From positions 1-64,000 of the forward strand of contig JAJFUS010000033.1 in the NCBI GenBank assembly GCA_021372295.1: DNA of 64,000 nucleotides, given 5' to 3'. Source of the DNA: a bacterium (lineage in GTDB: Bacteria > Armatimonadota > UBA5829). Positions 44,673-56,081 of this stretch are shown piece after piece (the stretch's first letter is position 1; the number at the start of each line of letters is the position of its first letter). A program made the position numbers and the translations under genes. The notes under the pieces were generated by a model. That model was not told the origin of the DNA and made no database searches. It was given only the letters and a program-made list of their open reading frames with translations.

Positions 44673-46118
44673 GTGATAAGGCATAGATTTCATATAACTC
44701 TTAGGTTATTTCTGTCGATTCTGGGCATGATAACGGCGGCAACGCTGGTCGCAGCGCTAGCCATTCAGTATAGAATTCATATTGCCAATGAATGGCAGCA
44801 GTACGCAACCGTCCCGATTATGGTTGCGCCAAGCAAAAACGATTCTGTAATGGTGTTCGCCCCACATTCCGACGACGAAACCCTGGGCTGCGGCGGCATG
44901 CTTGCACTGGCGGAAAGCAATCACGCGAGAGTGCATGTAGTGCTGATAACGAACGGCGACGGCTTTCGGTTCGCGGTCGGAAGAGCTTACAAGACGCTCA
45001 AAGTGACGCCAAAAAAATGCATAGAGTTCGCCTATAAAAGGCAGTTGGAGACTCTGCATGCGCTGGAGACTCTCGGGGTTTCGCCAAAACATGTCAGGTT
45101 CCTGGGATACCCCGACCGCGGCATAGCGCCCATGTGGGACAAGTTCTGGGACAAAAATACTCTGTATAAGTCACGTGCCACGGCATCCGATTACTCGCCA
45201 TACTATAATTCGTTTACCCATCGCGCTCCATATTGCGGTGAAGCATTGCTCGGCGACATCATGCGAATCCTAAAAAAGGACAAGCCGACCGACGTCTATG
45301 TCCCCCACCCTCTGGACAACCACCCCGACCATTACGCCACGTATTGCTTCGTCGCGGCTGCGATCCAGCAGTTGGTTTCCGAGCATTACGAATTCGCAAA
45401 AGCAATCAAAATTCACACGTATCTTGTCCATCGAGGCGACTGGCCCGTCCCAAAAGGCAATCATCCAGAGGAACAGCTTGTTCCGCCTTACGCGATGGCG
45501 TCCGGCGACACCCAGTGGCGCTCTCTCCAACTCGATTCCATATCAGCTCAAATGAAACATGACGCCATCAAGAAGTACAAGACCCAGACAGACGTCGAAA
45601 AGACTTTCATGATGAGCTTTGCGCGGAAAAACGAGATATTCGGAAGCGTGCCGGATCGAACTGTAAAGACACTCGATCCGTCGGTTATTGTGATCGATGG
45701 AGAACCCGACGACTGGCACGGAATCCCCCCGTCCGTAGTAGACCCCATCGGCGACTACGTAATGGCCGGTTTGAACAAAGGCGGAGATGTTCGCGCAATA
45801 TATCTATGCTCGGACAATGAGTTCCTTTACGTGCGCATTGACTGTGCGAAGAACCTCTCAAAACGAGTCAAATATACTCTCAACGTGCGCGGGATCAGCG
45901 ATTCGGACAATGACGACTGGTATACGGTCTCGATCAAGCCGCCGCGCCGGTGCATGCCTCGCGAAACCCGGTGGGCTTACAAGAATAACGTCTTGGAACT
46001 GGCGCTGCCTCTCAGCAGGCTGCGAACCGATGGAGATATGTTTATCCAGGTCAAAACAACGATAATGAAACTGACCGTAGACCAGACTGGATGGCATGCA
46101 GTGGAGTTTGATGACTGA
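44673..46118 (+). CDS. LmbE/PIG-L family N-deacetylase with C-terminal carbohydrate-binding-like domain
   Basis: A 481-aa protein. A membrane helix at about residues 9-32 anchors it. The LmbE domain has the zinc motif FAPHSDDETLGCGG, and PHPLDNHPDHYATY supplies further ligands. Residues from about 330 (DGEPDDWHGIPPSVV) form a domain like family-9 carbohydrate-binding modules. It may deacetylate N-acetylglucosamine-containing sugars at the cell surface. It starts at GTG 44673 and is divergent from the sigma factor gene. Confidence 0.82.
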   Translation: MIRHRFHITLRLFLSILGMITAATLVAALAIQYRIHIANEWQQYATVPIMVAPSKNDSVMVFAPHSDDETLGCGGMLALAESNHARVHVVLITNGDGFRFAVGRAYKTLKVTPKKCIEFAYKRQLETLHALETLGVSPKHVRFLGYPDRGIAPMWDKFWDKNTLYKSRATASDYSPYYNSFTHRAPYCGEALLGDIMRILKKDKPTDVYVPHPLDNHPDHYATYCFVAAAIQQLVSEHYEFAKAIKIHTYLVHRGDWPVPKGNHPEEQLVPPYAMASGDTQWRSLQLDSISAQMKHDAIKKYKTQTDVEKTFMMSFARKNEIFGSVPDRTVKTLDPSVIVIDGEPDDWHGIPPSVVDPIGDYVMAGLNKGGDVRAIYLCSDNEFLYVRIDCAKNLSKRVKYTLNVRGISDSDNDDWYTVSIKPPRRCMPRETRWAYKNNVLELALPLSRLRTDGDMFIQVKTTIMKLTVDQTGWHAVEFDD

Positions 46119-46184
46119 CCAATGTCTAAAAAAGTCCGGTTGGCTCCTTTACTTTACCCTGGATAGTTGCTAAAATGAGTACCC

Positions 46185-46982
46185 GTGATGAATACGGAAA
46201 AATTGACTTATGTTTTCGACCTCGACGGGGTAATTTACCGCGGCCTTGAACCGCAGCCCCACGCGAAGGAAGTGTTGGCGACCCTAAGAAGTCGCGGGCA
46301 TGCCGTTCGCTTCTACACCAACAACGCTGCAAAATCGCGGCAATCTTACGTTTCCAAACTCGAAAAGATGGGAATTCCCACGCCTATTGACGAGATTATG
46401 ACATCCTCTTATGCAACGGCGCTCTATTTCATCGAACAGAATGCCGTGGGCAAAACGGTATATCGGGTCGGCGAAAAAGGCATGGCCGAAGAGCTTGAGG
46501 CAGCAGGGATGCACGTAATATACGACCAGGACGAACCCGGCGCAAAAATCGACTTCGTAACTGTCGGGCTTGACCGAGACTTCAACTATCGCAAACTCGC
46601 TCGCGCTCAAAAAGCGATCCTTGATGGCGCGAAGTTCATAGCCACCAACGAAGACGCCACTTTCCCAATGGAGGCAGGGGCGCTGCTGCCGGGAGGCGGA
46701 TGCATGGTGGCGGCCGTGCGCACGGCTACGTCGGTCGAGCCATTTGTGGTCGGCAAACCCGAGATTTACGCTTACAACAAGATTCTGGAACTCACCAAAT
46801 GTACCCCGGATCGTTCAATAATGGTCGGGGACAGGCTGGATACCGACATAATGGTCGGCAACCGCGCAGGAGCGCAAACAGTGCTGGTTCTTACCGGAGT
46901 GACCTCACGCGACGAGGCCGAATCCGCTATGGGAAAGCTTAGCCCTGATCGGATCATCGAAACATTAGAGGAACTGCTTTGA
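46185..46982 (+). CDS. HAD-superfamily phosphatase, NagD-like
   Basis: A 265-aa HAD hydrolase of the NagD/phosphoglycolate type. Motif I is VFDLDGVIYRG (catalytic Asps), motif II TNNAAKS, motif III a Lys in GKPEIYAYNKI, and motif IV MVGDRLDTDIMVG. It dephosphorylates small sugar or nucleoside phosphates. GTG 46185 or ATG 46188 can start it; ribosome site weak. It overlaps thiD by 4 bp. Confidence 0.85.
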   Translation: MMNTEKLTYVFDLDGVIYRGLEPQPHAKEVLATLRSRGHAVRFYTNNAAKSRQSYVSKLEKMGIPTPIDEIMTSSYATALYFIEQNAVGKTVYRVGEKGMAEELEAAGMHVIYDQDEPGAKIDFVTVGLDRDFNYRKLARAQKAILDGAKFIATNEDATFPMEAGALLPGGGCMVAAVRTATSVEPFVVGKPEIYAYNKILELTKCTPDRSIMVGDRLDTDIMVGNRAGAQTVLVLTGVTSRDEAESAMGKLSPDRIIETLEELL

Positions 46983-47746
46983 CGCCAGTTGCGCTCACTA
47001 TAGCGGCGTCGGACTCGTCCGGCGGCGCGGGAATCCAGGCCGATTTGGCCGTTTTCAGCGATTTGGGAGTTTACGGGCTCTGCGCAGTCACAAATGTCAC
47101 GGTGCAGAACTCGCAGGGTGTTCAGAAAGTGAATATCGTCCCGCCAAGGATAGTGACGGCGCAGATTGATGCGGTGATGAGAGATTTTCAGGTCGCGTCG
47201 TGCAAAATCGGCATGCTTTACTCGCCGAGGATCGTGGATGTTGTCGCCGAACGAATTCATAGGCGCGAGATTCCTAATGTAATCCTCGATCCGGTGATGA
47301 GTGCAAAGCATAGCGAGACTCTTCTAACGGAGCCTGCCATTAAGCGAATGAAGCGGTGGCTGATACCCAAGGTCACGCTTATAACGCCGAACGCGAGCGA
47401 GGCTGAGAAGCTGACCGGGATAGCCGTTAAAAATGTCGCTATGGCAAAAGATGCTGCGAAGGCGCTTGTGGAATTGGGGGCGCGCGGCGCGCTGGTTAAA
47501 GGTGGTCATATCAATGGCGAGCCTGTTGACGTATTATACGATGGACATGATTTCACCGAATATCACGGCAAACGGCAGGACAAAAACATGCACGGCACGG
47601 GCTGCGTGCTTAGCGCAGCAATCGCCGCCAGGCTCGCGCTCGGCGACGAGATCGGCGCGGCGATTGGATTCGCGAAAGACTATGTGTCAAAGGCTATAGA
47701 ACATTCCGTTAGGCTCGGCAAGGGCGAACTGGACTACTTTTTTAAA

Positions 47747-47752
<6 letters not shown>
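46979..47752 (+). CDS. thiD: Hydroxymethylpyrimidine (phosphate) kinase
   Basis: A 257-aa ThiD that phosphorylates HMP and HMP-P for thiamine synthesis. Signatures: ALTIAASDSSGGAGIQADLA, MLYSPRIVDVV, LDPVMSAKH, LVKGGHINGEPVDVLYDG and HGTGCVLSAAIAA. It starts at TTG 46979, overlapping the HAD gene. Its last codons and stop lie inside a heptamer repeat (FFKF then stop). No TPP riboswitch is visible upstream. Confidence 0.93.
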
Positions 47753-49500
<1,748 letters not shown>

Positions 49501-49503
49501 ATA

Positions 49504-50421
49504 TTGGACGTAAACAGCACGCTTTCAACAGTAATATCGATATTTCTGCTGCTTTTGGTCGGTTATGGCGCGAAAAAGGTCGGGGTACTAAGCGCGAAGG
49601 ACTCACCGGTCATCACGTCCATCATTGTAAATCTGGCACTGCCTTCGTGGATATTTACATCCGTGCATGGCAAGAAAATAAGCTCGGACATGATAAAGGC
49701 TCCGTTCCTGTTTATCGCGGCTGAAATGGCGGTGATGGGACTGGCTTACATGGCGGCTCGCGTCATAAGGCTCGACCGCCGGACCACCGGCGCGCTTATG
49801 CTGGTCTCGGTATTTGGAAATACGGGGTTCCTGGGCTATCCGGTGGTCAGCGCGGCATTCTCGCACGTTGCGTCGGCGATGCCGACAGCCGTGATGGTCG
49901 ATCAATTTGCTATGCAGATGATGCTCGGAATTGTTGGAGTAACGGTAGCGGCGGTCTTCTCGGGTTCCGAATTTGAATGCGGCAGACTCTTTGAGTTTCT
50001 CAAAACGCCACTCTTCCCGACAGCGGTGCTGGCACTCATTCTGCGAAACGTCCATGTGCCGACAATGATACTCACCACGCTCGGATACCTGGGAGCCGCA
50101 ACCGTCCCGCTTGCTATGATCTCAGTCGGGCTTGGACTCTCCATCGGCTCTATAAAGCAATACCCCGCGGCACTGGTAACGGCGGTCATCCTGAAAATGG
50201 CGCTTTTGCCTGCGCTGGTTGTCGTCGCAATGCGGCTTGTGGGCATTACCGGGATCGTGAACGACGTCAGCACTGTGCTCGCCGCCACTCCCGCAGCTGT
50301 GTTAGCTGGAGTAATGGCGGCGCGCTACGGATCAAACGGAGCGTTCGCAGCAAGCGCAATTGCGTTGGGCACGCTGATAAGCGTTGTCTGGATACCGGTT
50401 GTGCTAATGCTTCTGCACTAA
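49504..50421 (+). CDS. Auxin efflux carrier (AEC) family transporter
   Basis: A 305-aa membrane protein with about ten hydrophobic segments. The N-terminal LLLVGYGAKKVGVLSAKDSP and LVSVFGNTGFLGYPVV are typical of AEC family permeases, which export or exchange organic acids such as malate. It starts at TTG 49504, 3 bp after pyrG. The 3' end overlaps the convergent hldD by 4 bp. Substrate unknown. Confidence 0.85.
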   Translation: MDVNSTLSTVISIFLLLLVGYGAKKVGVLSAKDSPVITSIIVNLALPSWIFTSVHGKKISSDMIKAPFLFIAAEMAVMGLAYMAARVIRLDRRTTGALMLVSVFGNTGFLGYPVVSAAFSHVASAMPTAVMVDQFAMQMMLGIVGVTVAAVFSGSEFECGRLFEFLKTPLFPTAVLALILRNVHVPTMILTTLGYLGAATVPLAMISVGLGLSIGSIKQYPAALVTAVILKMALLPALVVVAMRLVGITGIVNDVSTVLAATPAAVLAGVMAARYGSNGAFAASAIALGTLISVVWIPVVLMLLH

Positions 50422-51362
50422 GCGTTCCAATACTCGATGCACTGCGCGATTCCATCCTCAAGTGAAGAGAATGGCTCATTGTAGACGAGACTTCTGAGAG
50501 ACGATATATCGGCCTGGGTGAAGCTCTGATATTTGCCTCGGATGCTCTCCGGCATAGGTACGTACTCGATTTTGCCCTTGCCGAGAATGGAAATTATCGT
50601 GCGCGCAATGTCGTTGAAGCTGCGGCTCTCTCCAGTGCCGCAGTTCACGATACCCTTTCGCATCTGGCCCTCAGCGAAGTGCAGATTCACCTTGACCACA
50701 TCCCCCACAAAAACGAAATCCCTGCGCTGTTCGCCGTCGCCGTAGCCGTCGGTTCCAGTGAAGAGCCGCGCAACACCCGTCTCGCGCAATTGCCTATGGA
50801 GTTGATAGACCATCGAGGCCATCTTACCTTTATAATGCTCCCTGGGGCCGTAGACGTTGAAATATCGCAGCCCGACCACGGTGCTCTCGGCGCTGGGCAA
50901 AAATCGACGGACATACTGATCGAAAACAAGTTTTGAGTAGCCGTAGACATTCAGTGGTTTCTCGAACTCAGGGCTCTCGCGAAAAGTGCTCCCTCCTCCA
51001 TAAGTGGCGGCACTGGAGGCATAGACGAGCGGTATCCTGTTATCAAGAGCATAGTGCAGGACAGCCTTTGAAAAAGTGAAGTTGTTGTCCAGCATATAGC
51101 GGCCGTCAGTCTCCATGGTGTCCGAGCACGCGCCCTGATGCAGAATAGCCGTTATGCCGCCAGGCAACTTCCCGCTTGAAATCAAGGTTCTGAACTCATC
51201 GCGGTCGAAATAATCGGCGATGCGCAGGTCGCAGAGATTCTTGTACCTCTCGTCGCCCTTGCCGATCGCATCAACTACGATAATATCGGTAATACCCCTC
51301 TCATTGAGCGCGCTTACCAGTTGACTCCCGATAAAACCAGCTCCGCCGGTAATAATATACAT
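50418..51362 (-). CDS. hldD: ADP-L-glycero-D-manno-heptose-6-epimerase
   Basis: A 314-aa extended short-chain dehydrogenase. The NADP site is ITGGAGFIGSQLVSAL, the catalytic triad lies in SSAATYGGG and VYGYSKLVFDQYV, and RYFNVYGPREHYKGKMASM, with the long loop, is characteristic of HldD rather than other sugar epimerases. It converts ADP-D,D-heptose to ADP-L,D-heptose for lipopolysaccharide. The adenylyltransferase is at 18203. This supports a diderm envelope. Confidence 0.9.
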   Translation of the reverse strand: MYIITGGAGFIGSQLVSALNERGITDIIVVDAIGKGDERYKNLCDLRIADYFDRDEFRTLISSGKLPGGITAILHQGACSDTMETDGRYMLDNNFTFSKAVLHYALDNRIPLVYASSAATYGGGSTFRESPEFEKPLNVYGYSKLVFDQYVRRFLPSAESTVVGLRYFNVYGPREHYKGKMASMVYQLHRQLRETGVARLFTGTDGYGDGEQRRDFVFVGDVVKVNLHFAEGQMRKGIVNCGTGESRSFNDIARTIISILGKGKIEYVPMPESIRGKYQSFTQADISSLRSLVYNEPFSSLEDGIAQCIEYWNA

Positions 51363-51530
51363 TAACTTGCTCCCTTACTCGTCAACGCTCAGTCGTACCT
51401 GAATTGATTCTACATCGCGCACCATAAAACCTTCTATTTCCTGGAGACATCACGCACAATTTCCTTATGATATAAGCATGGCAGGCCGATAATATAGGTT
51501 GGCAAAACTCACATATTCGGAACGGGAAAT

Positions 51531-52451
51531 ATGCACACAATGCAACCGATTATAGCGCAAAATCTCTCAAAAACATACAAACTCGGCAAGAAAGGCCACA
51601 CAAGGACAGCAGTAGATTCACTGAACATTGAAGTCCCAGAAGGGGTAATCTTCGGGTTTCTGGGGCCCAACGGCGCGGGAAAAACGACAACCATCAAAAT
51701 GATTCTGGACTTCGTCAGACCCACGCGCGGCAGCGTGACCGTTTACGGCAAGCCCACTGACGACCCGAATACTCGCCGAATGATCGGATACCTGCCCGAA
51801 CAGCCTTATTTTCACAAGTTTTTGAAACCGATTGAGGTGCTCTCGATGCACGCAGGGTTGGCCGGAGTCGACAAGCGAGACTCCAAAAAGCGCGCAATGG
51901 CCTGCCTGGAACGAGCTGGAATAGCCGAATATGCCGAAGTCCCAATATCGAAGCTCTCCAAAGGGCTTACGCAGCGGGTCGGGCTTGCGCAGGCCATAAT
52001 AGGTGATCCGAAGCTGCTGATCCTCGACGAACCCACATCCGGTCTCGACCCTATAGGCCGGCGTCACGTTCGCGACCTATTGCTGGAACTGCGAAACGAC
52101 GGCAAGACAATATTCCTCAGTTCGCATTTGTTGAGCGAGATAGAAAACGTGTGCGATATAGTGGCGGTTATGAAATCCGGCACGCTTGTGGCTCTCGGAG
52201 CGCCCGATGCTGTGCGTAACAATAATTCACAAATTGTGGTTCAGACTATCGCCATTGACGATGAAACTCGCGATAGGCTTAAGTTCATCGGAGTATGCGT
52301 TGAGCGCAATCGAGATAACACACTGCTTAAGATTGACCCAAGAAACATATACGAAGTTATGCGAGCAATGGAAGAACTGAACCTGCCCATCACTAAGATT
52401 GAAACCCAGCGCGAGTCTCTGGAAGAGGCTTTCCTGCGGCTGGCTGCATAA
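51531..52451 (+). CDS. ABC transporter ATP-binding protein
   Basis: A 306-aa ATPase. Walker A GPNGAGKTTTIKMI, the Q-loop near GYLPEQPYF, signature LSKGLTQRVGLAQA, Walker B LLILDEPTSGLDP and H-loop SSHLLSEIENVC are all intact. It belongs to the ABC-2 (export) group with a C-terminal extension of about 70 residues. ATG 51531 or the Met at codon 4 can start it; AACGGGAAAT precedes. It forms an operon with the permease and two small proteins. Confidence 0.93.
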   Translation: MHTMQPIIAQNLSKTYKLGKKGHTRTAVDSLNIEVPEGVIFGFLGPNGAGKTTTIKMILDFVRPTRGSVTVYGKPTDDPNTRRMIGYLPEQPYFHKFLKPIEVLSMHAGLAGVDKRDSKKRAMACLERAGIAEYAEVPISKLSKGLTQRVGLAQAIIGDPKLLILDEPTSGLDPIGRRHVRDLLLELRNDGKTIFLSSHLLSEIENVCDIVAVMKSGTLVALGAPDAVRNNNSQIVVQTIAIDDETRDRLKFIGVCVERNRDNTLLKIDPRNIYEVMRAMEELNLPITKIETQRESLEEAFLRLAA

Positions 52452-52464
52452 GGATGTATAAGAA

Positions 52465-53232
52465 ATGACTCAAATCTGGATCATTGCAAAAATGTCTTTG
52501 CTGGAAAATAGCCGCAAGCAAGTCTTTCACGTGCTGTGTCTAATAATGCTCGCGGTAATTGCAGGCTCGACACTACTTTCCATCTTCACCGAGGGAACCA
52601 AACTCAAGATTCTCAAAGACCTGTGCATGAGCTGCATACTCTTCGGAGGAGCGGCTCTGGCTATAGCGCTGGGCTCGACCGGCATCCCCAACGACGTCGA
52701 GCATCGCACCCTCTACCCCATCGCGGCTCGCCCCATCAGCCGGTCGCGATATGTGGTCGGAAAGTTTTTCGGCACATTTCTTACAGTAGCGCTGGGAGTT
52801 TTCGCTATGGCACTGGTATTCGGCGCGCTCATATACACATATCAGCGCAGTTTCGATACATTCCTGCCCTTGGCGACTCTCTTCGCTCTCCTGGAAGTGT
52901 CGATCATAGCGGCAATATCGACGGCGCTCTCGACAATCGCGAGCCCAGCCGTCACGTCGCTGGTAGGCTTTCTGATATACGTATGCGGATCGGTGAAGAT
53001 CGGATACTTTGGCAGCATGATCGAGCGCACCGGAAATTCGTTCGTCAAGACGCTCTATTCGGTCGTATATCATGTCCTGCCCAATCTCGAATGCTTTAAC
53101 CTCAAGACCGCGCTCGTCCACAACGACGCCGTGCCGGTGACATATCTGATCCAGGTGGCCGCCTATGGAGTCTGCTATGCGGCAATTATGCTGGCGCTCG
53201 GCTCGATGGTTTTCGCTCGCAAAGAGGTCTGA
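52465..53232 (+). CDS. ABC-2 type transporter permease
   Basis: A 255-aa integral membrane protein with about six helices (roughly 20-40, 52-72, 97-120, 135-160, 165-185 and 228-250). The segment NDVEHRTLYPIAARPISRSR is the coupling-helix-like region found in ABC-2 permeases. It follows its ATPase by 13 bp. The substrate is unknown; the two small exported proteins downstream may be part of the same system. Confidence 0.87.
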   Translation: MTQIWIIAKMSLLENSRKQVFHVLCLIMLAVIAGSTLLSIFTEGTKLKILKDLCMSCILFGGAALAIALGSTGIPNDVEHRTLYPIAARPISRSRYVVGKFFGTFLTVALGVFAMALVFGALIYTYQRSFDTFLPLATLFALLEVSIIAAISTALSTIASPAVTSLVGFLIYVCGSVKIGYFGSMIERTGNSFVKTLYSVVYHVLPNLECFNLKTALVHNDAVPVTYLIQVAAYGVCYAAIMLALGSMVFARKEV

Positions 53233-53234
53233 TT

Positions 53235-53456
53235 ATGAAATATATGATCCGAATTTGGGCATTCATCGCGACATTTCTGCTTGCGCATCCACTCTTTGCC
53301 CACGGTGACGCCGAGGAACTCGGTCATCACTGGGACGCGCGCGCTTATGTCGGAGAAATGCGCATCCAGTTCGTCATAATGGCCACACTTGCCGTAATAT
53401 TGATCGTCTCCAACATACTCGCGCGCATGCGCAGGAACAGGAGAGCCGGTCAATGA
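53235..53456 (+). CDS. Small membrane protein of the ABC operon, unknown
   Basis: A 73-aa protein with a signal-like first helix (about residues 6-22), a short His-rich outside segment (AHGDAEELGHHWDARAY) and a second membrane helix (about 45-64), ending in basic residues. It begins 2 bp after the permease stop and overlaps the next gene by 4 bp, so it is in the same operon. No family recognised. Confidence 0.65.
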   Translation: MKYMIRIWAFIATFLLAHPLFAHGDAEELGHHWDARAYVGEMRIQFVIMATLAVILIVSNILARMRRNRRAGQ

Positions 53457-54034
53457 AAAGCAGATTGCCTATTATCGGGCTTATGGCAATACTGTTCGCC
53501 GGAATGTGCATAATCGAGAACGATGCGATATCGCACATGCCTCGCGAAGAGTCCGATGCGGGATCGTCATCGGTCTATATGCTCGCGGGAGAATTTCGCA
53601 CGGTATTCGCCAATCTACTTTGGATAAAGGCCGAGCAGTATCATCACGAATACATCGCACGCAATGCCGACTGGACGAAAGACGATGAACTCCTCGGGCT
53701 GATTACTCTCATAGTAAAGCTCGACTCGCACTTTCCTGAGGCTTACGCGGTTGGGACGTATCTTTTCGCCGATGGACGCAAAGATAATCGCCAGGCCGTG
53801 AGGTTTATTCTCGAAGGAATACGCAACAATCCCACACATTGGGAACTCCATCAGATTGCCGCCATAATATACGCGCGACGAATGCATGACCCAGATCGCG
53901 CGATACCTCAGGCCAAGCTGGCGCTCAAATACTGCGACGATGAGTTCTATCGCAAGTCCACACGAATGCTGCTTAATACGATTGAGGAAATGGCCGCGCA
54001 AAAAAGAGTCGTAAAACTTCAGCAGCGACTATAA
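53453..54034 (+). CDS. Membrane-anchored TPR-like protein of the ABC operon
   Basis: A 193-aa protein with an N-terminal membrane anchor (about residues 5-21). The following helices (ANLLWIKAEQYHHEYIAR, FPEAYAVGTYLFADGRKDN, and ARRMHDPDRAIPQAKLALKY) have tetratricopeptide-like spacing. It may be a periplasm-facing scaffold for the exporter. Translation is coupled to the small membrane protein before it. Function unknown. Confidence 0.65.
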   Translation: MKSRLPIIGLMAILFAGMCIIENDAISHMPREESDAGSSSVYMLAGEFRTVFANLLWIKAEQYHHEYIARNADWTKDDELLGLITLIVKLDSHFPEAYAVGTYLFADGRKDNRQAVRFILEGIRNNPTHWELHQIAAIIYARRMHDPDRAIPQAKLALKYCDDEFYRKSTRMLLNTIEEMAAQKRVVKLQQRL

Positions 54035-54064
54035 CATCTCTGCTTTTGGGCCGTACATATTTGA

Positions 54065-54092
54065 AGGCCCGGGCGAGAGATTTCCCGGGCCT
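54065..54092. terminator. GC-rich hairpin between convergent genes
   Basis: AGGCCCGGG (54065-54073) pairs perfectly with CCCGGGCCT (54084-54092). It lies between the end of the ABC operon and the end of the minus-strand envelope gene, so it may stop both, although T-runs are weak. Confidence 0.5.
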
Positions 54093-54140
54093 GTGGATGA
54101 GAGGACCGCATGAGATTGCGTATCAGACAATCCTTAAAAA

Positions 54141-54668
54141 TCACTTGCTCGCGGTCAGCATAGGAGTCGGCTGCGCGCACTTCACGAATATTACGTTGAA
54201 TTTGTCCAGGAACTTGCCTTTTGAGTTCTCTTCGATCAAAAGAGTCGCGTCTTCGTTGGCAATCATCGGATCGGAAGCCGGTTTCTTCTCGGCAATTCCC
54301 ACAGCTTTGATCGTCATCGGGTTCGCACCGCAGCGATCCGACTTCATCGCGTTCTCCAGCGAACTCGCATACGAGACCATACCGTGATCCTCTAAAAAGT
54401 CATAGTCCACTTTGACCGTGCCCCAGACCTCCGTGCCGTCGGCTCGCCTGATCTTTGGACTCATACTCCTCTGAAGATCAAAACCGCTGGTATCAATGAT
54501 GACCGACGTATACGGCTTACCCGGTTCAGACGGTTTAGCAAGCTGACTCGTGGCGCTTGTGACGGCAATGTCCGTGCCTGCGGCATCCTGATCCGCCTGC
54601 GCCCACGCCACCGAAACCGGCAGCATCAACAATAACACCCACATAACCCGCAATCCACGCTTTACCAC
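54141..54668 (-). CDS. Exported protein, paralogue of the 56082-56999 C-terminal domain
   Basis: A 175-aa protein with a signal peptide (about residues 1-24). From residue 50 on it is about half identical, by eye, to the C-terminal domain of the protein at 56082: shared blocks include GKPYTSVI, MSPKIRR, EVWGTVKVD and FLDK-NVI. It lacks the N-terminal LPP20-like domain of its paralogue. The domain function is unknown. It closes a minus-strand group of four exported proteins. Confidence 0.6.
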   Translation of the reverse strand: MVKRGLRVMWVLLLMLPVSVAWAQADQDAAGTDIAVTSATSQLAKPSEPGKPYTSVIIDTSGFDLQRSMSPKIRRADGTEVWGTVKVDYDFLEDHGMVSYASSLENAMKSDRCGANPMTIKAVGIAEKKPASDPMIANEDATLLIEENSKGKFLDKFNVIFVKCAQPTPMLTASK

Positions 54669-54767
54669 GACGCACCTCTTGCCCCAAATCTTATCTTCTA
54701 ACCTGTTGTTCCGCGTGGGTTCGGAAAACCAAACTCGCAGGATTGCGGGGTTTGAGGAAATTGCCGT

Positions 54768-56057
54768 CTACGGCGCAGCGGGCAAACCGGCAGCCTTGCG
54801 CAATTTGGCCATCGACCAGCACCACCAACTGCTCTGCTCACCGTTACCTGGGTCATTTAGGTGCATCTTGTTATCGGCATCCGTCCAGAAACACTCGGCA
54901 TAGAGCGGATCGGTATTTGCGGCTTGTATGAAGTCCAGCCATGCGCAGATTCTGGAATACTCACATTCGCCAAGGGAATAAACCATGTCCCATGCAAGCC
55001 CTTTCCCTATGACTTGATTACATCCGCCGTTAGGCGTCCACTCCGTGGCAAGCAGATGATGACCGTTCCAATCCAGAACAGACTTCTCGCGCAGTTTGTC
55101 TACGGTATTCCGCAGCAACTTGGAATCGGCTCCCTGCCATTGCGCAGCCACCGGACCCAGATTGACCCAACTGAGACCTTCGAAGATCTTTCCTTCACCT
55201 CCATCGGGAAGGCGCATCTCGGCGTATATTCGCTTGCCCTCCATATTAGTGGTCAAGTTGTCATTTATGGCTCTTTCAATGTCCGCGCATGCGGATTTCC
55301 AGTTCTGTGCGTGAGTGGTGTCCCCTCTTCTGGCGGCAACATCAGCCAGAAGAGACAGCGCGCGGCAGGCAAAAGACTGTGTAAGTATGTCGTAAGTGTC
55401 CCAGTAACGGCCTTCGCGCGAGTGCTCAAGACAGGGATTGCGTATCAGGCCGATGAAGATGGAGTGGCCAGTGACGCCTGCCGGTTCGGGAAGTCGATAT
55501 GGCCAGTCTATGGCTGTGTCGGTGAGATGGACCACTTGATTATAAGTCTCATCCTCCCACTGCTTTACGTCCGAGTTAAGAGCGACCATTGCCCAACTCA
55601 TAAGCACATGAAAATTACCGTCTATCTCGTCAAATCTGGAGATGATTGGGTAATCCGAGCTCATTTCAGAATTGGCCGGGACAGCGGGCCTGCCCATAAC
55701 ATGCGGGCATCTCGTCATATTGTTGGCCTTTGTCGCCTTCAAGACTACATTGACCAGCTTGCGGGCTTTCTCCATCTCTCCCGTTTCCACAAGAAGAGAA
55801 ACCATCCCGCCGACCGTCCTCGGAAACATTCCCGGATACCCGTTTTTGACCGACTCACGCATGTAACCGTCATCTTCCACTCTACTCAACAGGCTCTCGT
55901 AAGTCCGCTTATAGAGTCCCTGGTGGAAATCCGACTTGAGCCTCGCCTCGACGTCCGGCAGACCCGCAACATCGGCTGAATACGCGCTCAGGCAAGTCAA
56001 TGACAAAATCACGCCCAACATAATAACTACGACTATCCCTCTGACCACAATCAACAT
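54768..56057 (-). CDS. Exported alpha/alpha-barrel (six-hairpin glycosidase-like) protein
   Basis: A 429-aa protein with a signal peptide (about residues 1-28). The pattern of helices with aromatic loops (DGNFHVLMSWAMVAL, CRALSLLADVAARRGDTTHA, GLSWVNLGPVAAQWQG and SSWWCWSMAKLRKAAGL) resembles (alpha/alpha)6 glycosidases, for example those acting on plant or bacterial sugars. No catalytic pair can be assigned with confidence. It lies between the two paralogous envelope proteins. Confidence 0.6.
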   Translation of the reverse strand: MLIVVRGIVVVIMLGVILSLTCLSAYSADVAGLPDVEARLKSDFHQGLYKRTYESLLSRVEDDGYMRESVKNGYPGMFPRTVGGMVSLLVETGEMEKARKLVNVVLKATKANNMTRCPHVMGRPAVPANSEMSSDYPIISRFDEIDGNFHVLMSWAMVALNSDVKQWEDETYNQVVHLTDTAIDWPYRLPEPAGVTGHSIFIGLIRNPCLEHSREGRYWDTYDILTQSFACRALSLLADVAARRGDTTHAQNWKSACADIERAINDNLTTNMEGKRIYAEMRLPDGGEGKIFEGLSWVNLGPVAAQWQGADSKLLRNTVDKLREKSVLDWNGHHLLATEWTPNGGCNQVIGKGLAWDMVYSLGECEYSRICAWLDFIQAANTDPLYAECFWTDADNKMHLNDPGNGEQSSWWCWSMAKLRKAAGLPAAP

Positions 56058-56081
56058 GTCCCCCCTAGGTATGCAAGCCGC

